Of a DNA stretch of 64,000 nt, positions 20,219-30,303 are shown one piece after another. Position numbers and translations under genes: made by a program. Position 1 is the first letter of the stretch; each line of letters starts with the position of its first letter. The stretch is from Alphaproteobacteria bacterium (lineage in GTDB: Bacteria; Myxococcota_A; UBA796; CAJQPC01): NCBI GenBank assembly GCA_020632795.1, contig JACKEV010000010.1, positions 620,001 through 684,000 of the forward strand. The letters run 5' to 3'. The notes under the pieces were generated by a model. The model saw only the letters and a list, made by a program, of their open reading frames with translations. It was not told where the DNA came from and did no database searches.

Positions 20219-20680
20219 ATGCTGATCCTCTCGACCCTCATCGTGGTGACGGCGGCCGTGGCGGTCGGCGGGCTCTTGCTGCTCTATCGGCGGTTCAACC
20301 GCCAGCAGGCCGCGCGGCTCCCCGACGGCGAGGTCGCGCTGCGGCAGGCGCGCTCGGTCCCCGCCCGGGTGTTCGTGGAGAAGACCTTGATGGCCGGCCC
20401 CCGCGCCAACGGGATCAACCACGCCCGCGCGGACCTCTCGCTCAGCCCGGCCCGGCTGGTCGTGGCCACCCACCACGGGCGCATCCTGGAGCTGACCCCG
20501 GCGCGCGCCGGCTCCGCCCGGGTCACCGGCCCCCGGCGCCTGGTGGTCGAGGGCGAGCGGCTGCGCAAGGACGGCCCCATGCAGATCCGGGTGGAGCTGA
20601 TCCTGGACGACGCCCAGGCCTGGGCCGACGCCTGCGCCGCCACCCTGGGCAGCGAGCAGGCGCTCTCGGTCACAGGCTGA
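20219..20680 (+). CDS. Single-pass membrane protein of unknown function
   Basis: A 153-residue protein with an N-terminal membrane segment (residues 2-22, LILSTLIVVTAAVAVGGLLL) and a mainly beta cytoplasmic-looking domain rich in Arg and Val. I do not recognise the family. An AAGGAG box precedes the ATG, and a TACAGC hexamer ~35 bases upstream could be its -10 element. It ends three bases from the stop of the convergent repeat-bearing spike gene. Confidence 0.6.
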   Translation: MLILSTLIVVTAAVAVGGLLLLYRRFNRQQAARLPDGEVALRQARSVPARVFVEKTLMAGPRANGINHARADLSLSPARLVVATHHGRILELTPARAGSARVTGPRRLVVEGERLRKDGPMQIRVELILDDAQAWADACAATLGSEQALSVTG

Positions 20681-20683
20681 GGC

Positions 20684-23581
<2,898 letters not shown>

Positions 23582-23612
23582 GGCCTCGGCCTCCGGGGCA
23601 GGTGACCTCCCC

Positions 23613-24287
23613 TCAGTTGATGTTGATGGTCCCTGCCTTGAGCGTCATCTGGCTCCCGCCGTCACCGGTCATCGACTGGCCAGCCTTGAGATCCATCGTC
23701 TGCCCCGCCTCGACGGAGACGGACTTGTCCGCACCCAGGATGAAGTCCTTGCACTTCATCGAGATGGTCTCCTTGGCCTCGATGATGATGTCCTTGCCGC
23801 TGTAGACCGAGATGGTCTTCTCCTTGGCGTCCCAGATGACCTTGATCTCCTCGTTGTGGGAGATCAGCTCGACCCGCTCTTCGCCCGCGGTGTCGTCGAA
23901 GGTGACGCGGTGGCCGGAGCGGGACTGGAACACGCGGAGGTTGTTCTCCTCGTCCTCGTTGGCGTACGGCGGCGTGTCGACGCCGTTGTAGACCGCCCCC
24001 ATGACGATCGCGTTCTGGATGTCGCCGTGCATGAACGAGACGATGACCTCGTCCCCGATCTCGGGGATGGTCATCCAGCCGCGCTCCTGCCCGGCCATCG
24101 GCATGACCAGGCGAGCCCAGTAGCTCTCCATGGGTTCGTCGCCGCCGTTGGTGCCGGGCAGGGTGACGAACTTGACCTTGACCCGGCCAAGCTTGGCGGG
24201 ATCGACGTTGTCGGTGACGACGGCCTCGACCAGACCGGGCATCTGCCCGGCGACGGGCCGACCATGACGGTCGGTGACCTTCGGCAA
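23613..24287 (-). CDS. Stand-alone gp5/phage baseplate assembly protein V-like spike protein
   Basis: A 224-residue paralogue of the N-terminal part of the next gene. The OB fold (VDPAKLGRVKVKFVTLPG, QERGWMTIPEIGDEVIVSF, IVMGAVYNGVD) is followed by a beta-prism part with short repeats (TISVYSGKDIII, SVSVEAGQTMDLKAG) ending TLKAGTININ. VgrG-like gp27 domains are missing. I place the start at TTG 24287, five bases after AGGAGG; upstream codons look non-coding. It is 31 bp from the downstream spike gene, so the two are co-transcribed. No sheath, tube or ATPase gene is in the window, so these may be accessory spikes of a contractile injection system encoded elsewhere. Confidence 0.82.
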   Translation of the reverse strand: MPKVTDRHGRPVAGQMPGLVEAVVTDNVDPAKLGRVKVKFVTLPGTNGGDEPMESYWARLVMPMAGQERGWMTIPEIGDEVIVSFMHGDIQNAIVMGAVYNGVDTPPYANEDEENNLRVFQSRSGHRVTFDDTAGEERVELISHNEEIKVIWDAKEKTISVYSGKDIIIEAKETISMKCKDFILGADKSVSVEAGQTMDLKAGQSMTGDGGSQMTLKAGTININ

Positions 24288-24317
24288 GGGACCCTCCTGA
24301 ACAGCGCGGGGAGCACG

Positions 24318-24347
24318 ACGATACCGCGCTCCGAAACAACCAGTCAA
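24318..24347 (-). promoter_or_regulatory. Sigma70-type promoter for the spike operon
   Basis: Reading the minus strand, TTGACT (24347-24342), an 18-bp spacer and TATCGT (24323-24318) lie about 30 bases before the TTG start. This is one of the better -35/-10 matches in the window. Confidence 0.5.
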
Positions 24348-24614
24348 CGGATGGAAATGGTTACGGTCGCCCCCCGGTCAGCGGGAGGCGCCGCCTGGAT
24401 GGTGCGGTCAGGGTGCGGGTGGCGAGTGGATGCTGGGCACGGTTCGCTCCAAGGTTGGATATCGCGGCCCACCGGACTGTGGACCGCCGGAGTCCGAGCC
24501 CGCCGTCGCGGTAGATCTCTGCGGTCAGGCCCGGTTCCATGATGCCGCACCCGAGCCCGATGGGCAAGGAACTTGTGGCGCAGGCGGACGCGCGGATCGC
24601 TACACTGGTCGTGC
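24348..24614. other. Non-coding gap between spike operon and small gene
   Basis: This 267-bp stretch has no open frame with coding character on either strand. Apart from the spike-operon promoter at its left edge, and a TACACT hexamer at 24601-24606 eight bases before the next start codon, I see nothing in it. Confidence 0.5.
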
Positions 24615-24821
24615 ATGGACCCACACCGCGCCCGCCGCATCGCCCGCGCCCTGTTCACGCCCGCGCGCGCGCTCGCTCGCGCCCTGCCCGAGCCCGCGCG
24701 GCGCGCCATCGACGATCGCCTGTTCTACGCGATCTTCAACCTGACGCGGGTGACCAACGACGCCTACCCCCCCAAGGACGCTAGTCCGGGAGCGGCAACC
24801 GCCAGCGAACCGACAGGATGA
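24615..24821 (+). CDS. Small basic hypothetical protein
   Basis: A 68-residue protein from an ATG at 24615, unrecognised. The N-terminal 40 residues are a basic amphipathic stretch rich in Arg and Ala, followed by RRAIDDRLFYAIFNLTRVTN. There is no Shine-Dalgarno box; a TACACT -10-like hexamer eight bases upstream suggests a leaderless mRNA. Its last 41 bases overlap the convergent lipoprotein gene. Coding potential is plausible from the third-position GC pattern but unproven. Confidence 0.45.
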   Translation: MDPHRARRIARALFTPARALARALPEPARRAIDDRLFYAIFNLTRVTNDAYPPKDASPGAATASEPTG

Positions 24822-25284
24822 GCTGACGGGTGCCCTGGGTGGCCTCGCCGTAGAGGGTGGCGTCCACGGCGTCCAGGGTGTCGGCGGTGGTGAAGCCCAC
24901 CGTGCCCACGTAGAAGTCCGACGCGACGAAGGTGACGTCGCCCGCCGTCATCAGGAGCTGGGTGACCGCCGCGTCCTGGAGGTCGAAGATCCCCTCCTCG
25001 GACAGCGTCACGTAGAGGACGCCGCTGGTGCCGCCAGCGGTGTAGCCCAGCTCGACGGCCAGCCGGTCGCTGGTCGCGCAGATCCAGTCGGCGGTGGGCT
25101 GGACGGTGAGGCCGTCCAGGGTGAACTCATCGAAGACGACCGAGTCGACCGCGACCGAGGAGTAGCCGGCCTTGCAGTCGTAGGATGCGGTGTCATCCGA
25201 CGCCCCGCCGGTGTCGTCTGAGAGTTTCAACCCATCGGGATCACACGCTAAAAGAGTGAGCAACGGGACGAACCAGCGCAGCAT
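24781..25284 (-). CDS. Lipoprotein of unknown function
   Basis: A 167-residue predicted lipoprotein. I use the ATG at 25284, which has a GAGG box and gives the signal peptide RWFVPLLTLLAC with a clear lipobox; an ATG nineteen codons upstream would add an unlikely charged leader. After an Asp/Thr-rich spacer (KLSDDTGGASDDTAS), a beta-rich domain with two cysteines follows (SYDCKAGYSS, ADWICATSD). I do not recognise the family. It is divergent from the next lipoprotein gene. Confidence 0.7.
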   Translation of the reverse strand: MLRWFVPLLTLLACDPDGLKLSDDTGGASDDTASYDCKAGYSSVAVDSVVFDEFTLDGLTVQPTADWICATSDRLAVELGYTAGGTSGVLYVTLSEEGIFDLQDAAVTQLLMTAGDVTFVASDFYVGTVGFTTADTLDAVDATLYGEATQGTRQLILSVRWRLPLPD

Positions 25285-25460
25285 GAGGCCACCTCGGGTC
25301 TGCGGAGTCCTCATCATCACCGACCGCCGCGCGCCCCGCAACCCGACACCCCGGAACGCGCATCCGGCAGGTTTCCGGGTGCCTTTTCAAAAGAATGAGA
25401 TATGATGCCGACCGCACCGGACAATTGCTGGGCGCAACTCTCCACCGAGGAGCCACGAAC
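25285..25460. promoter_or_regulatory. Divergent region between two lipoprotein genes
   Basis: A 176-bp gap with an AT-richer centre (about 25382-25410). TATGAT at 25402-25407 on the + strand could be a -10 box for the gene at 25461, leaving a leader of roughly 50 bases. The -35 region is weak. Confidence 0.35.
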
Positions 25461-26342
25461 ATGAAAGCTGCCGCACTCCCTGCTGTCGTCGCTGCCCTGG
25501 GTCTTCTCACGGCCTGCACCAAGGGGAGCTTTGAGGGGAAGCTCGTCAACGGACTCACCGGGGAGCCCATCCCTGAGATGCGGGTCCTGCTCAAGGGCGA
25601 GACCACCGACTTCACCTGCCAGGTGTTCGAGGCCACCACCGACGCCTCGGGCTCCTTCAAGGTGGAGGGCACCTGCGCCGACATCTCCTACGCCCTGGAG
25701 CCGGGCGATGAGGCCTACTTCCTGGACAAGAGCACCGGCGCGGTCACCGGCGGCGAGCCCTCCACCGGCGCGGTCGAGGTCAAGGCCTGGCAGGCCCCCA
25801 AGGGCGCGGGCGTCTACACCCTCAAGGACGGCGAGCTGAAGTCCCTGCGGACCTTCGCCGACGTGAAGGCCGCGACCATCCTCGACACCGAGCAGAAGGT
25901 CCGGTACCCCGAGACCCAGCCCAAGGACGACAAGTCCTGGCCCCCGGTCCCCGAGGGCGGCTACCTGGTCCTGGTCGGCAAGACCACCATCGATCGGCTC
26001 CAGCTCCTCCCGGCCATCCAGAGCCCCGAGATCAAGTTCGCGCCCGACCGTGAGGGCATCACCCACTGGTCGCTGGGCGGGCCCTGGTACTACATCGGCA
26101 TCGAGATGACGTCCGAGACCGAGTTCGCCGAGAAGACGGTGCAGATCGACGCCGCCAAGGTCGTGAACGCCGACGGCGCCGACGAATCCCGCGTGGCGCA
26201 GTACATCCAGGCGGACGCGGTGCCGGACGGCAAGTACGCGCTCGTCGGCCCCGAGGACCGCCGCACCTACCTCATCCGCTTCGGGGACGCGGCCGCCGCG
26301 CCCGCCGAGGGCGCCGAGGCGGGCGAGGGCGAGGGCGGGTAG
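25461..26342 (+). CDS. Lipoprotein with carboxypeptidase-regulatory-like domain
   Basis: A 293-residue predicted lipoprotein, with lipobox LLTAC near residue 19. Residues ~24-70 form a transthyretin-like regulatory beta-sandwich repeat (GKLVNGLTGEPIPEMRVLL, then TTDASGSFKVEGTCADISY) as found in many surface lipoproteins. The rest is beta-rich without a recognised catalytic site, and the C-terminus is Ala/Glu/Gly-rich. The ATG at 25461 has a GAGGAG box. Function is unknown. A strong hairpin after its stop is shared with the convergent acyltransferase gene. Confidence 0.68.
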   Translation: MKAAALPAVVAALGLLTACTKGSFEGKLVNGLTGEPIPEMRVLLKGETTDFTCQVFEATTDASGSFKVEGTCADISYALEPGDEAYFLDKSTGAVTGGEPSTGAVEVKAWQAPKGAGVYTLKDGELKSLRTFADVKAATILDTEQKVRYPETQPKDDKSWPPVPEGGYLVLVGKTTIDRLQLLPAIQSPEIKFAPDREGITHWSLGGPWYYIGIEMTSETEFAEKTVQIDAAKVVNADGADESRVAQYIQADAVPDGKYALVGPEDRRTYLIRFGDAAAAPAEGAEAGEGEGG

Positions 26343-26354
26343 CGCCCCTCCGTC

Positions 26355-26382
26355 CCGGCGCTTCAGTCTGCTGAAGCGCCGG
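26355..26382. terminator. Perfect 12-bp stem hairpin between convergent genes
   Basis: CCGGCGCTTCAG, loop TCTG, CTGAAGCGCCGG: a perfect 12-bp stem with a four-base loop. It lies between the stop of the lipoprotein gene (26342) and just into the 3' end of the acyltransferase gene (stop at 26363). There is no U tract, but position and symmetry suit a two-way transcription stop or mRNA 3'-end block. Confidence 0.6.
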
Positions 26383-27115
26383 CCTCCTCGGCCTCGTAGC
26401 CGGCGACGATCTGCTTGACCTGCTCCCACGCGGCCACCGCGTAGCTGTGCGCGTCGGGGTAGTCCTTCGGCTGGAGCGGCGGGCGGAAGGTCGCGGTGAC
26501 CGTCTGCCCCAGGTAGATGGCCGCCTTGTCGACCGGGATGACCTTGTCGGTCCCCCACAACCCGCAGGGCACGAGCGGGATGCCGCGCTCCCAGCATGCC
26601 TCCAGCATGCCCAGGTAGACCTTCTCCCGCAGCTTGCCGGTGCGGGTGCGGGTGCCCTCGGGGTAGACGTGCAGCGGGACGCCCCGCTCCATCAACCAGA
26701 GGGCCTCCTCCTTGGCGCGCCGACGGGCGTCCGGCCGGGCCCGGTGGAAGAACACCGCCCCGCCGAGATAGCCGAGCGGCCCCATGATCGGGGTGAAGAA
26801 GACCAGCAGCTTGGAGATGCCCTCGGCCCGCGCCGCCCAGATCAGGGTCAGCACGTCCACCCAGGAGCGGTGGTTGGCGACGACGAGGTAGGGCTTGCCG
26901 AAGGGGATGTTCTCCATGCCGCGCAGGTCGAAGCGCACCCACAGCGCCAGCTTGAGGATCAGCCAGGACGCCCCGCTGTTCGTCCAGAAGACGTAGCGCT
27001 CCCGCGTGCCGCGAGGGACGAAGATGAACGGGGCCGCCGGGATGAAGAAGAGCAGGCTGATGGTGCCCGCGACGACCATCCCCAGGAGGGCCACGATGAA
27101 GCTGACCGCGCGCAT
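26363..27115 (-). CDS. 1-acyl-glycerol-3-phosphate acyltransferase (PlsC-type)
   Basis: A 250-residue inner-membrane enzyme that would acylate lysophosphatidic acid in phospholipid synthesis. The N-terminal membrane segment is at residues ~5-32. The acyltransferase motifs are intact: NHRSWVD (HX4D, near 82), the FFHRARPD region, PEGTRTRTG (near 158) and IPLVPCGLWG. The start at 27115 begins MRAVSFIVALLG. The gene is monocistronic, divergent from bolA with about 93 bp between. Confidence 0.88.
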   Translation of the reverse strand: MRAVSFIVALLGMVVAGTISLLFFIPAAPFIFVPRGTRERYVFWTNSGASWLILKLALWVRFDLRGMENIPFGKPYLVVANHRSWVDVLTLIWAARAEGISKLLVFFTPIMGPLGYLGGAVFFHRARPDARRRAKEEALWLMERGVPLHVYPEGTRTRTGKLREKVYLGMLEACWERGIPLVPCGLWGTDKVIPVDKAAIYLGQTVTATFRPPLQPKDYPDAHSYAVAAWEQVKQIVAGYEAEEAGASAD

Positions 27116-27208
27116 CGGGGCGTCTTTACCACAACCACCCCGCGCGTTCACCCCTGCGCGCTGGCCTGCGCTGCGGGCCCGGTTAAAAGGACCCCGAGGT
27201 ATGCAGAC

Positions 27209-27460
27209 ATGATGGACCCCGACGACATCCGCGCGATCCTCGAAGAGGCCCTCCCCGACTGCACCGCGATGATCAACGATGACGCGGGCGACGGCGAGCA
27301 CTTCTCTGCAGAGGTCGTGAGCCCCGCCTTCGAGGGTCTCCCGCTGGTACGACAGCACAAGCTCGTGTATGAGGCCCTCGGCCCCCGCGTGGGCACCGAT
27401 ATCCACGCCCTGGCCCTCCGGACCTTCACCCCCGCTCGCTGGAAGGCGAGAACCCCCTGA
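27209..27460 (+). CDS. BolA/IbaG-family protein
   Basis: An 83-residue BolA-like protein with a class II KH-like fold, recognised by HFSAEVVSPAFEGLPLVRQH followed by KLVYEALG. BolA proteins bind monothiol glutaredoxins through a shared [2Fe-2S] cluster and act in iron-sulfur trafficking and iron sensing. The conserved His of the RQHK motif is a likely cluster ligand. The start is ATG 27209 or 27212. The next gene, 24 bp away, encodes just such a glutaredoxin, so the pair is a functional unit. Confidence 0.88.
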   Translation: MMDPDDIRAILEEALPDCTAMINDDAGDGEHFSAEVVSPAFEGLPLVRQHKLVYEALGPRVGTDIHALALRTFTPARWKARTP

Positions 27461-27484
27461 CCTCCCCGCTTCGGAGCAGACCTG

Positions 27485-27811
27485 ATGGCAGACGTCCAGG
27501 ACTTCATCCGCGACCTCGTCACCCGCGAGCGCGTCGTGCTCTTCATGAAGGGCAACAAGTTCTTCCCGCAGTGCGGCTTCTCGGCCCGCGCCGTGCAGCT
27601 CCTGAAGATGCACGGCGCCGAGTTCACCACCTTCGACGTGCTCTCTGACCCGGCGGTGCGCCAGGGCATCAAGGAGTACGCGAGCTGGCCGACCATCCCC
27701 CAGCTCTACATCAACGGCGAGTTCGTGGGCGGCTCCGACATCATGATGGAGATGCACCAGAACGGCGAGCTGGCCGAGCTGCTCACCGGAGCCCCGGCGA
27801 CGGCCGGGTAG
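27485..27811 (+). CDS. grxD: Monothiol glutaredoxin, Grx4 family
   Basis: A 108-residue monothiol glutaredoxin with the CGFS active site (KFFPQCGFSARAVQLL) and the glutathione-binding SWPTIPQLYINGEFVGGSDI stretch. Such proteins bind a glutathione-ligated [2Fe-2S] cluster and pass it to apoproteins together with BolA. It lies between bolA and a COG0523 GTPase with gaps of 24 and 4 bp, so all three are probably one operon for metal or iron-sulfur handling. Confidence 0.95.
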   Translation: MADVQDFIRDLVTRERVVLFMKGNKFFPQCGFSARAVQLLKMHGAEFTTFDVLSDPAVRQGIKEYASWPTIPQLYINGEFVGGSDIMMEMHQNGELAELLTGAPATAG

Positions 27812-27815
27812 CGGC

Positions 27816-28718
27816 GTGGCGGAGCGCGCCCCGGCGCTGGTGGTCTCGGGCTTCCTGGGCTCGGGCAAGACCACCCTCGTGCGTCACCTGCTGGCCGACG
27901 CGCAGGCCCGCGGTCTGCGGGTGGCGGTGGTGTCCAACGAGTTCGGAGAGCTGGGCATCGACGAGGCCCTGCTGGGCGACGGCGACGAGGCCTGGGTCGA
28001 GCTGGCGGGGGGCTGCGTCTGCTGCAAGCTCTCCGAGGAGCTGTCCGAGACCCTCCAGATGCTCTGGGAGCGGATCCACCCCGACCGCGTGGTCATCGAG
28101 ACCTCCGGGGTGGCGATGCCCTTCGAGACCCAGCTCACCCTGTGGCGGGAGCCCGTCTCGGCCTGGGTCGACGACGACGCCGCGGTGGTGGTGTGCAGCG
28201 CCGAGCAGCTCGCCGAGGGCCGCGATCTGGACGGCACCTTCGAGTACCAGGTCTCCTCGGCGGACCTGCTGCTGCTCAACAAGTGCGACCTGGTGAGCGA
28301 GGGCGCGCTGGCGGCCGCCGAGGCCGCGCTGGCCGAGCTGTCACCGGGCACGCCGATCCTGCGCAGCGTGCACGGGCAGGTCCCGCCCGAGCTGCTGTTT
28401 CCACTGGACCCCGCCCAGCTCCGGGCCCGGCGCCGGGCGGATCCACCAGCGGTCGCCCCCCACGTCCACGAGCGCTTCTCCGCTACGGAGCTGGCGTTTG
28501 AGCCCGGCCTGAGCGAAGACGAGATCACCGCGCGCCTGCAGGCCACCGGCGCGGTGCGCATCAAGGGCTTCGTGCTGACCGACGCGGGGCCGCGGCTGGT
28601 GCAGGGGGTCGGGCGGCGCCTGGAGCTGGGCCCGCCGCCCGCCTCGGTCCCCCCGGCGCTGATGGGGCGGGTGGTGGTCATCCGGCGCGAACCCGGGCAC
28701 GACCCCCATCCTCACTGA
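27816..28718 (+). CDS. COG0523 (CobW/ZNG1/P47K) GTP-binding metal chaperone
   Basis: A 300-residue G3E GTPase. Walker A is GFLGSGKTT (near residue 13), the family metal site is GGCVCCKL (CxCC near 65), SGVAMP follows switch elements, and LLLLNKCDLV gives the NKxD guanine motif. The C-terminal CobW domain is at ~210-295. Family members deliver Zn, Co or Fe to client enzymes. The GTG start at 27816 follows the glutaredoxin stop by 4 bp, which links it to iron-sulfur or metal supply. It overlaps the convergent M48 gene by 7 bp. Confidence 0.87.
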   Translation: MAERAPALVVSGFLGSGKTTLVRHLLADAQARGLRVAVVSNEFGELGIDEALLGDGDEAWVELAGGCVCCKLSEELSETLQMLWERIHPDRVVIETSGVAMPFETQLTLWREPVSAWVDDDAAVVVCSAEQLAEGRDLDGTFEYQVSSADLLLLNKCDLVSEGALAAAEAALAELSPGTPILRSVHGQVPPELLFPLDPAQLRARRRADPPAVAPHVHERFSATELAFEPGLSEDEITARLQATGAVRIKGFVLTDAGPRLVQGVGRRLELGPPPASVPPALMGRVVVIRREPGHDPHPH

Positions 28719-30247
28719 CGGCAGGCGCGGGCCTCGGCCCGGACGTCCTCGATGAACTGCCGGGTGGCGTCGTCCACCCAGCCCGGCGCGTCGGGCAGCC
28801 ACTCCGCAGACTGCCGGGCGTCGACGCAGCGCCCCAGGTCGAGCAGCGTCTCGACGCGGGCGGCGGCGGTCCACCAGTCCTCCGGGTCCAGCTCCAGCGC
28901 GGCGTCGAAGTAGAGCAGGGCGCGCTCGGGGTCGGGCTCGTTGTCGCCCTGGACGGCCAGCATCCAGGCCTCGCTGCCGTAGAGCAGGTGGGCCTGGGGC
29001 CAGGTCGTGCCGTAGACCAGGGCGTGCCAGAGCACCCCCGGCACCAGCATCCCCCCGAGGAGACCCAGGACCCCCGCCAGCCGGCTGCGCCACTTGGGGC
29101 GGGTCTCCGGGCGCGGCCAGTCGGGGGTGACTCCGGAGGCGTGCAGGCGATCCCACAGGTCGGGGTGGGTGGCGCGTCGGTCCGGCATGGTCGCGGGCAT
29201 GCCGTTGTAGCGGTAGATGACCTCCAGCGCGCGGCCGTAGGCGGCGCCGTCGTGCACGTCGGCCCCGTGGGCGGCGTGGTCGGCGCGCTCCTCCATGCGG
29301 CGCCAGGTCCGCCGCGCCAGGATGAGCACGGCGTTGATGACCAGGAGCACCACCAGGAAGCCGATCGGCCCGACCTGGGCGATGAGCCACCGCGCGGCGA
29401 CCAGGGGCAGCAGCGCCATGCTGACGAACATGCGGCCGTAGCGCACGCTGGCGGGCTCGGCGAGGTGGCCCAGCTCGTGGGCCGTGACTGCTGTCAGCTC
29501 GTCCTCATCGAGCAGATCGAGGATCGGGTCGGTGAAGGCCAGCTCCTTGGCCATCGGCAGGGCGAAGGCGTTGGCGACCACCGAGGACATGCGCCAGATC
29601 CCCCGCACCGCCACGCCCGCGCGCTCGGCTTCCCGATGGACCAGGGCCTGGACCGCCGGGGGCGCGGGGCCGAGGAGCCCGAGCAGCCGCCCCAGCCGCG
29701 CCCCCATGCCGAAGTTCCAGGCCACCGCGGTGAGCGCCCCCGCAGCGACGAACCCGAGCAGCGGCGCTCCCGCCTCGGCCGGTGCGAAGGCCGCCAGGAC
29801 CAGCATGGCGACGATGTGCCCCATCAGGGCGATCCAGCGGGACGCCGCGCTCCGCCAGCGCTCGCGGCGCCCCGGGTCGCGGCCCAGCGCCCGCACGCTC
29901 ACCCGACGCAGCGGCCCCGAGGCCCCGACCACCGACGCCGCCAGGGTGAGCCCCAGGGTCTGACCGAAGCCCAGGCCGGAGAGGGGCCCGGAGAAGTATG
30001 CCGCGGTGACCACCGACACCGCCGCTGAGACGGTCACCGTCACCCACAGCCCCCCGGCGCGGGCCTCGTAGCCATAGGCGGCCCGCTCCGGCCAGGGGGT
30101 GGTCTCCATGCGCGCGTCGGCCAGCCACCACAGCGCGGCCCCGACCAGCGTCCGGCCGCACACCCAGCCCATCGCGGCGCTCAGGGCCGGCGCCACGAAG
30201 GGCACCCAGGCCGGGTAGAGCGCGCGGACCGCGTCGACGGCGCTCAC
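28712..30247 (-). CDS. M48-family membrane metalloprotease (HtpX-like) with C-terminal extension
   Basis: A 511-residue membrane protein. Several membrane segments fill residues ~15-160 and two more lie around ~290-320. The zinc motif HELGH is near 258 (TAVTAHELGHLAEPA), and further motifs are WRMSSVVANAFALP and the later ERADHAAHGADV, where the third zinc ligand lies. The C-terminal ~100 residues are a helical tail with one TPR-like hairpin (ALLYFDAALELDPEDWWTAA). The start is GTG 30247, where the frame loses coding character upstream. It may degrade misfolded membrane proteins. There is no visible ribosome binding site. Confidence 0.78.
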   Translation of the reverse strand: MSAVDAVRALYPAWVPFVAPALSAAMGWVCGRTLVGAALWWLADARMETTPWPERAAYGYEARAGGLWVTVTVSAAVSVVTAAYFSGPLSGLGFGQTLGLTLAASVVGASGPLRRVSVRALGRDPGRRERWRSAASRWIALMGHIVAMLVLAAFAPAEAGAPLLGFVAAGALTAVAWNFGMGARLGRLLGLLGPAPPAVQALVHREAERAGVAVRGIWRMSSVVANAFALPMAKELAFTDPILDLLDEDELTAVTAHELGHLAEPASVRYGRMFVSMALLPLVAARWLIAQVGPIGFLVVLLVINAVLILARRTWRRMEERADHAAHGADVHDGAAYGRALEVIYRYNGMPATMPDRRATHPDLWDRLHASGVTPDWPRPETRPKWRSRLAGVLGLLGGMLVPGVLWHALVYGTTWPQAHLLYGSEAWMLAVQGDNEPDPERALLYFDAALELDPEDWWTAAARVETLLDLGRCVDARQSAEWLPDAPGWVDDATRQFIEDVRAEARACRQ

Positions 30248-30303
30248 AGCGGGAAGGCTCTGGTCATGGCGGACCTCGGTGACAAAGCCGCATATCCCGG
30301 ACC

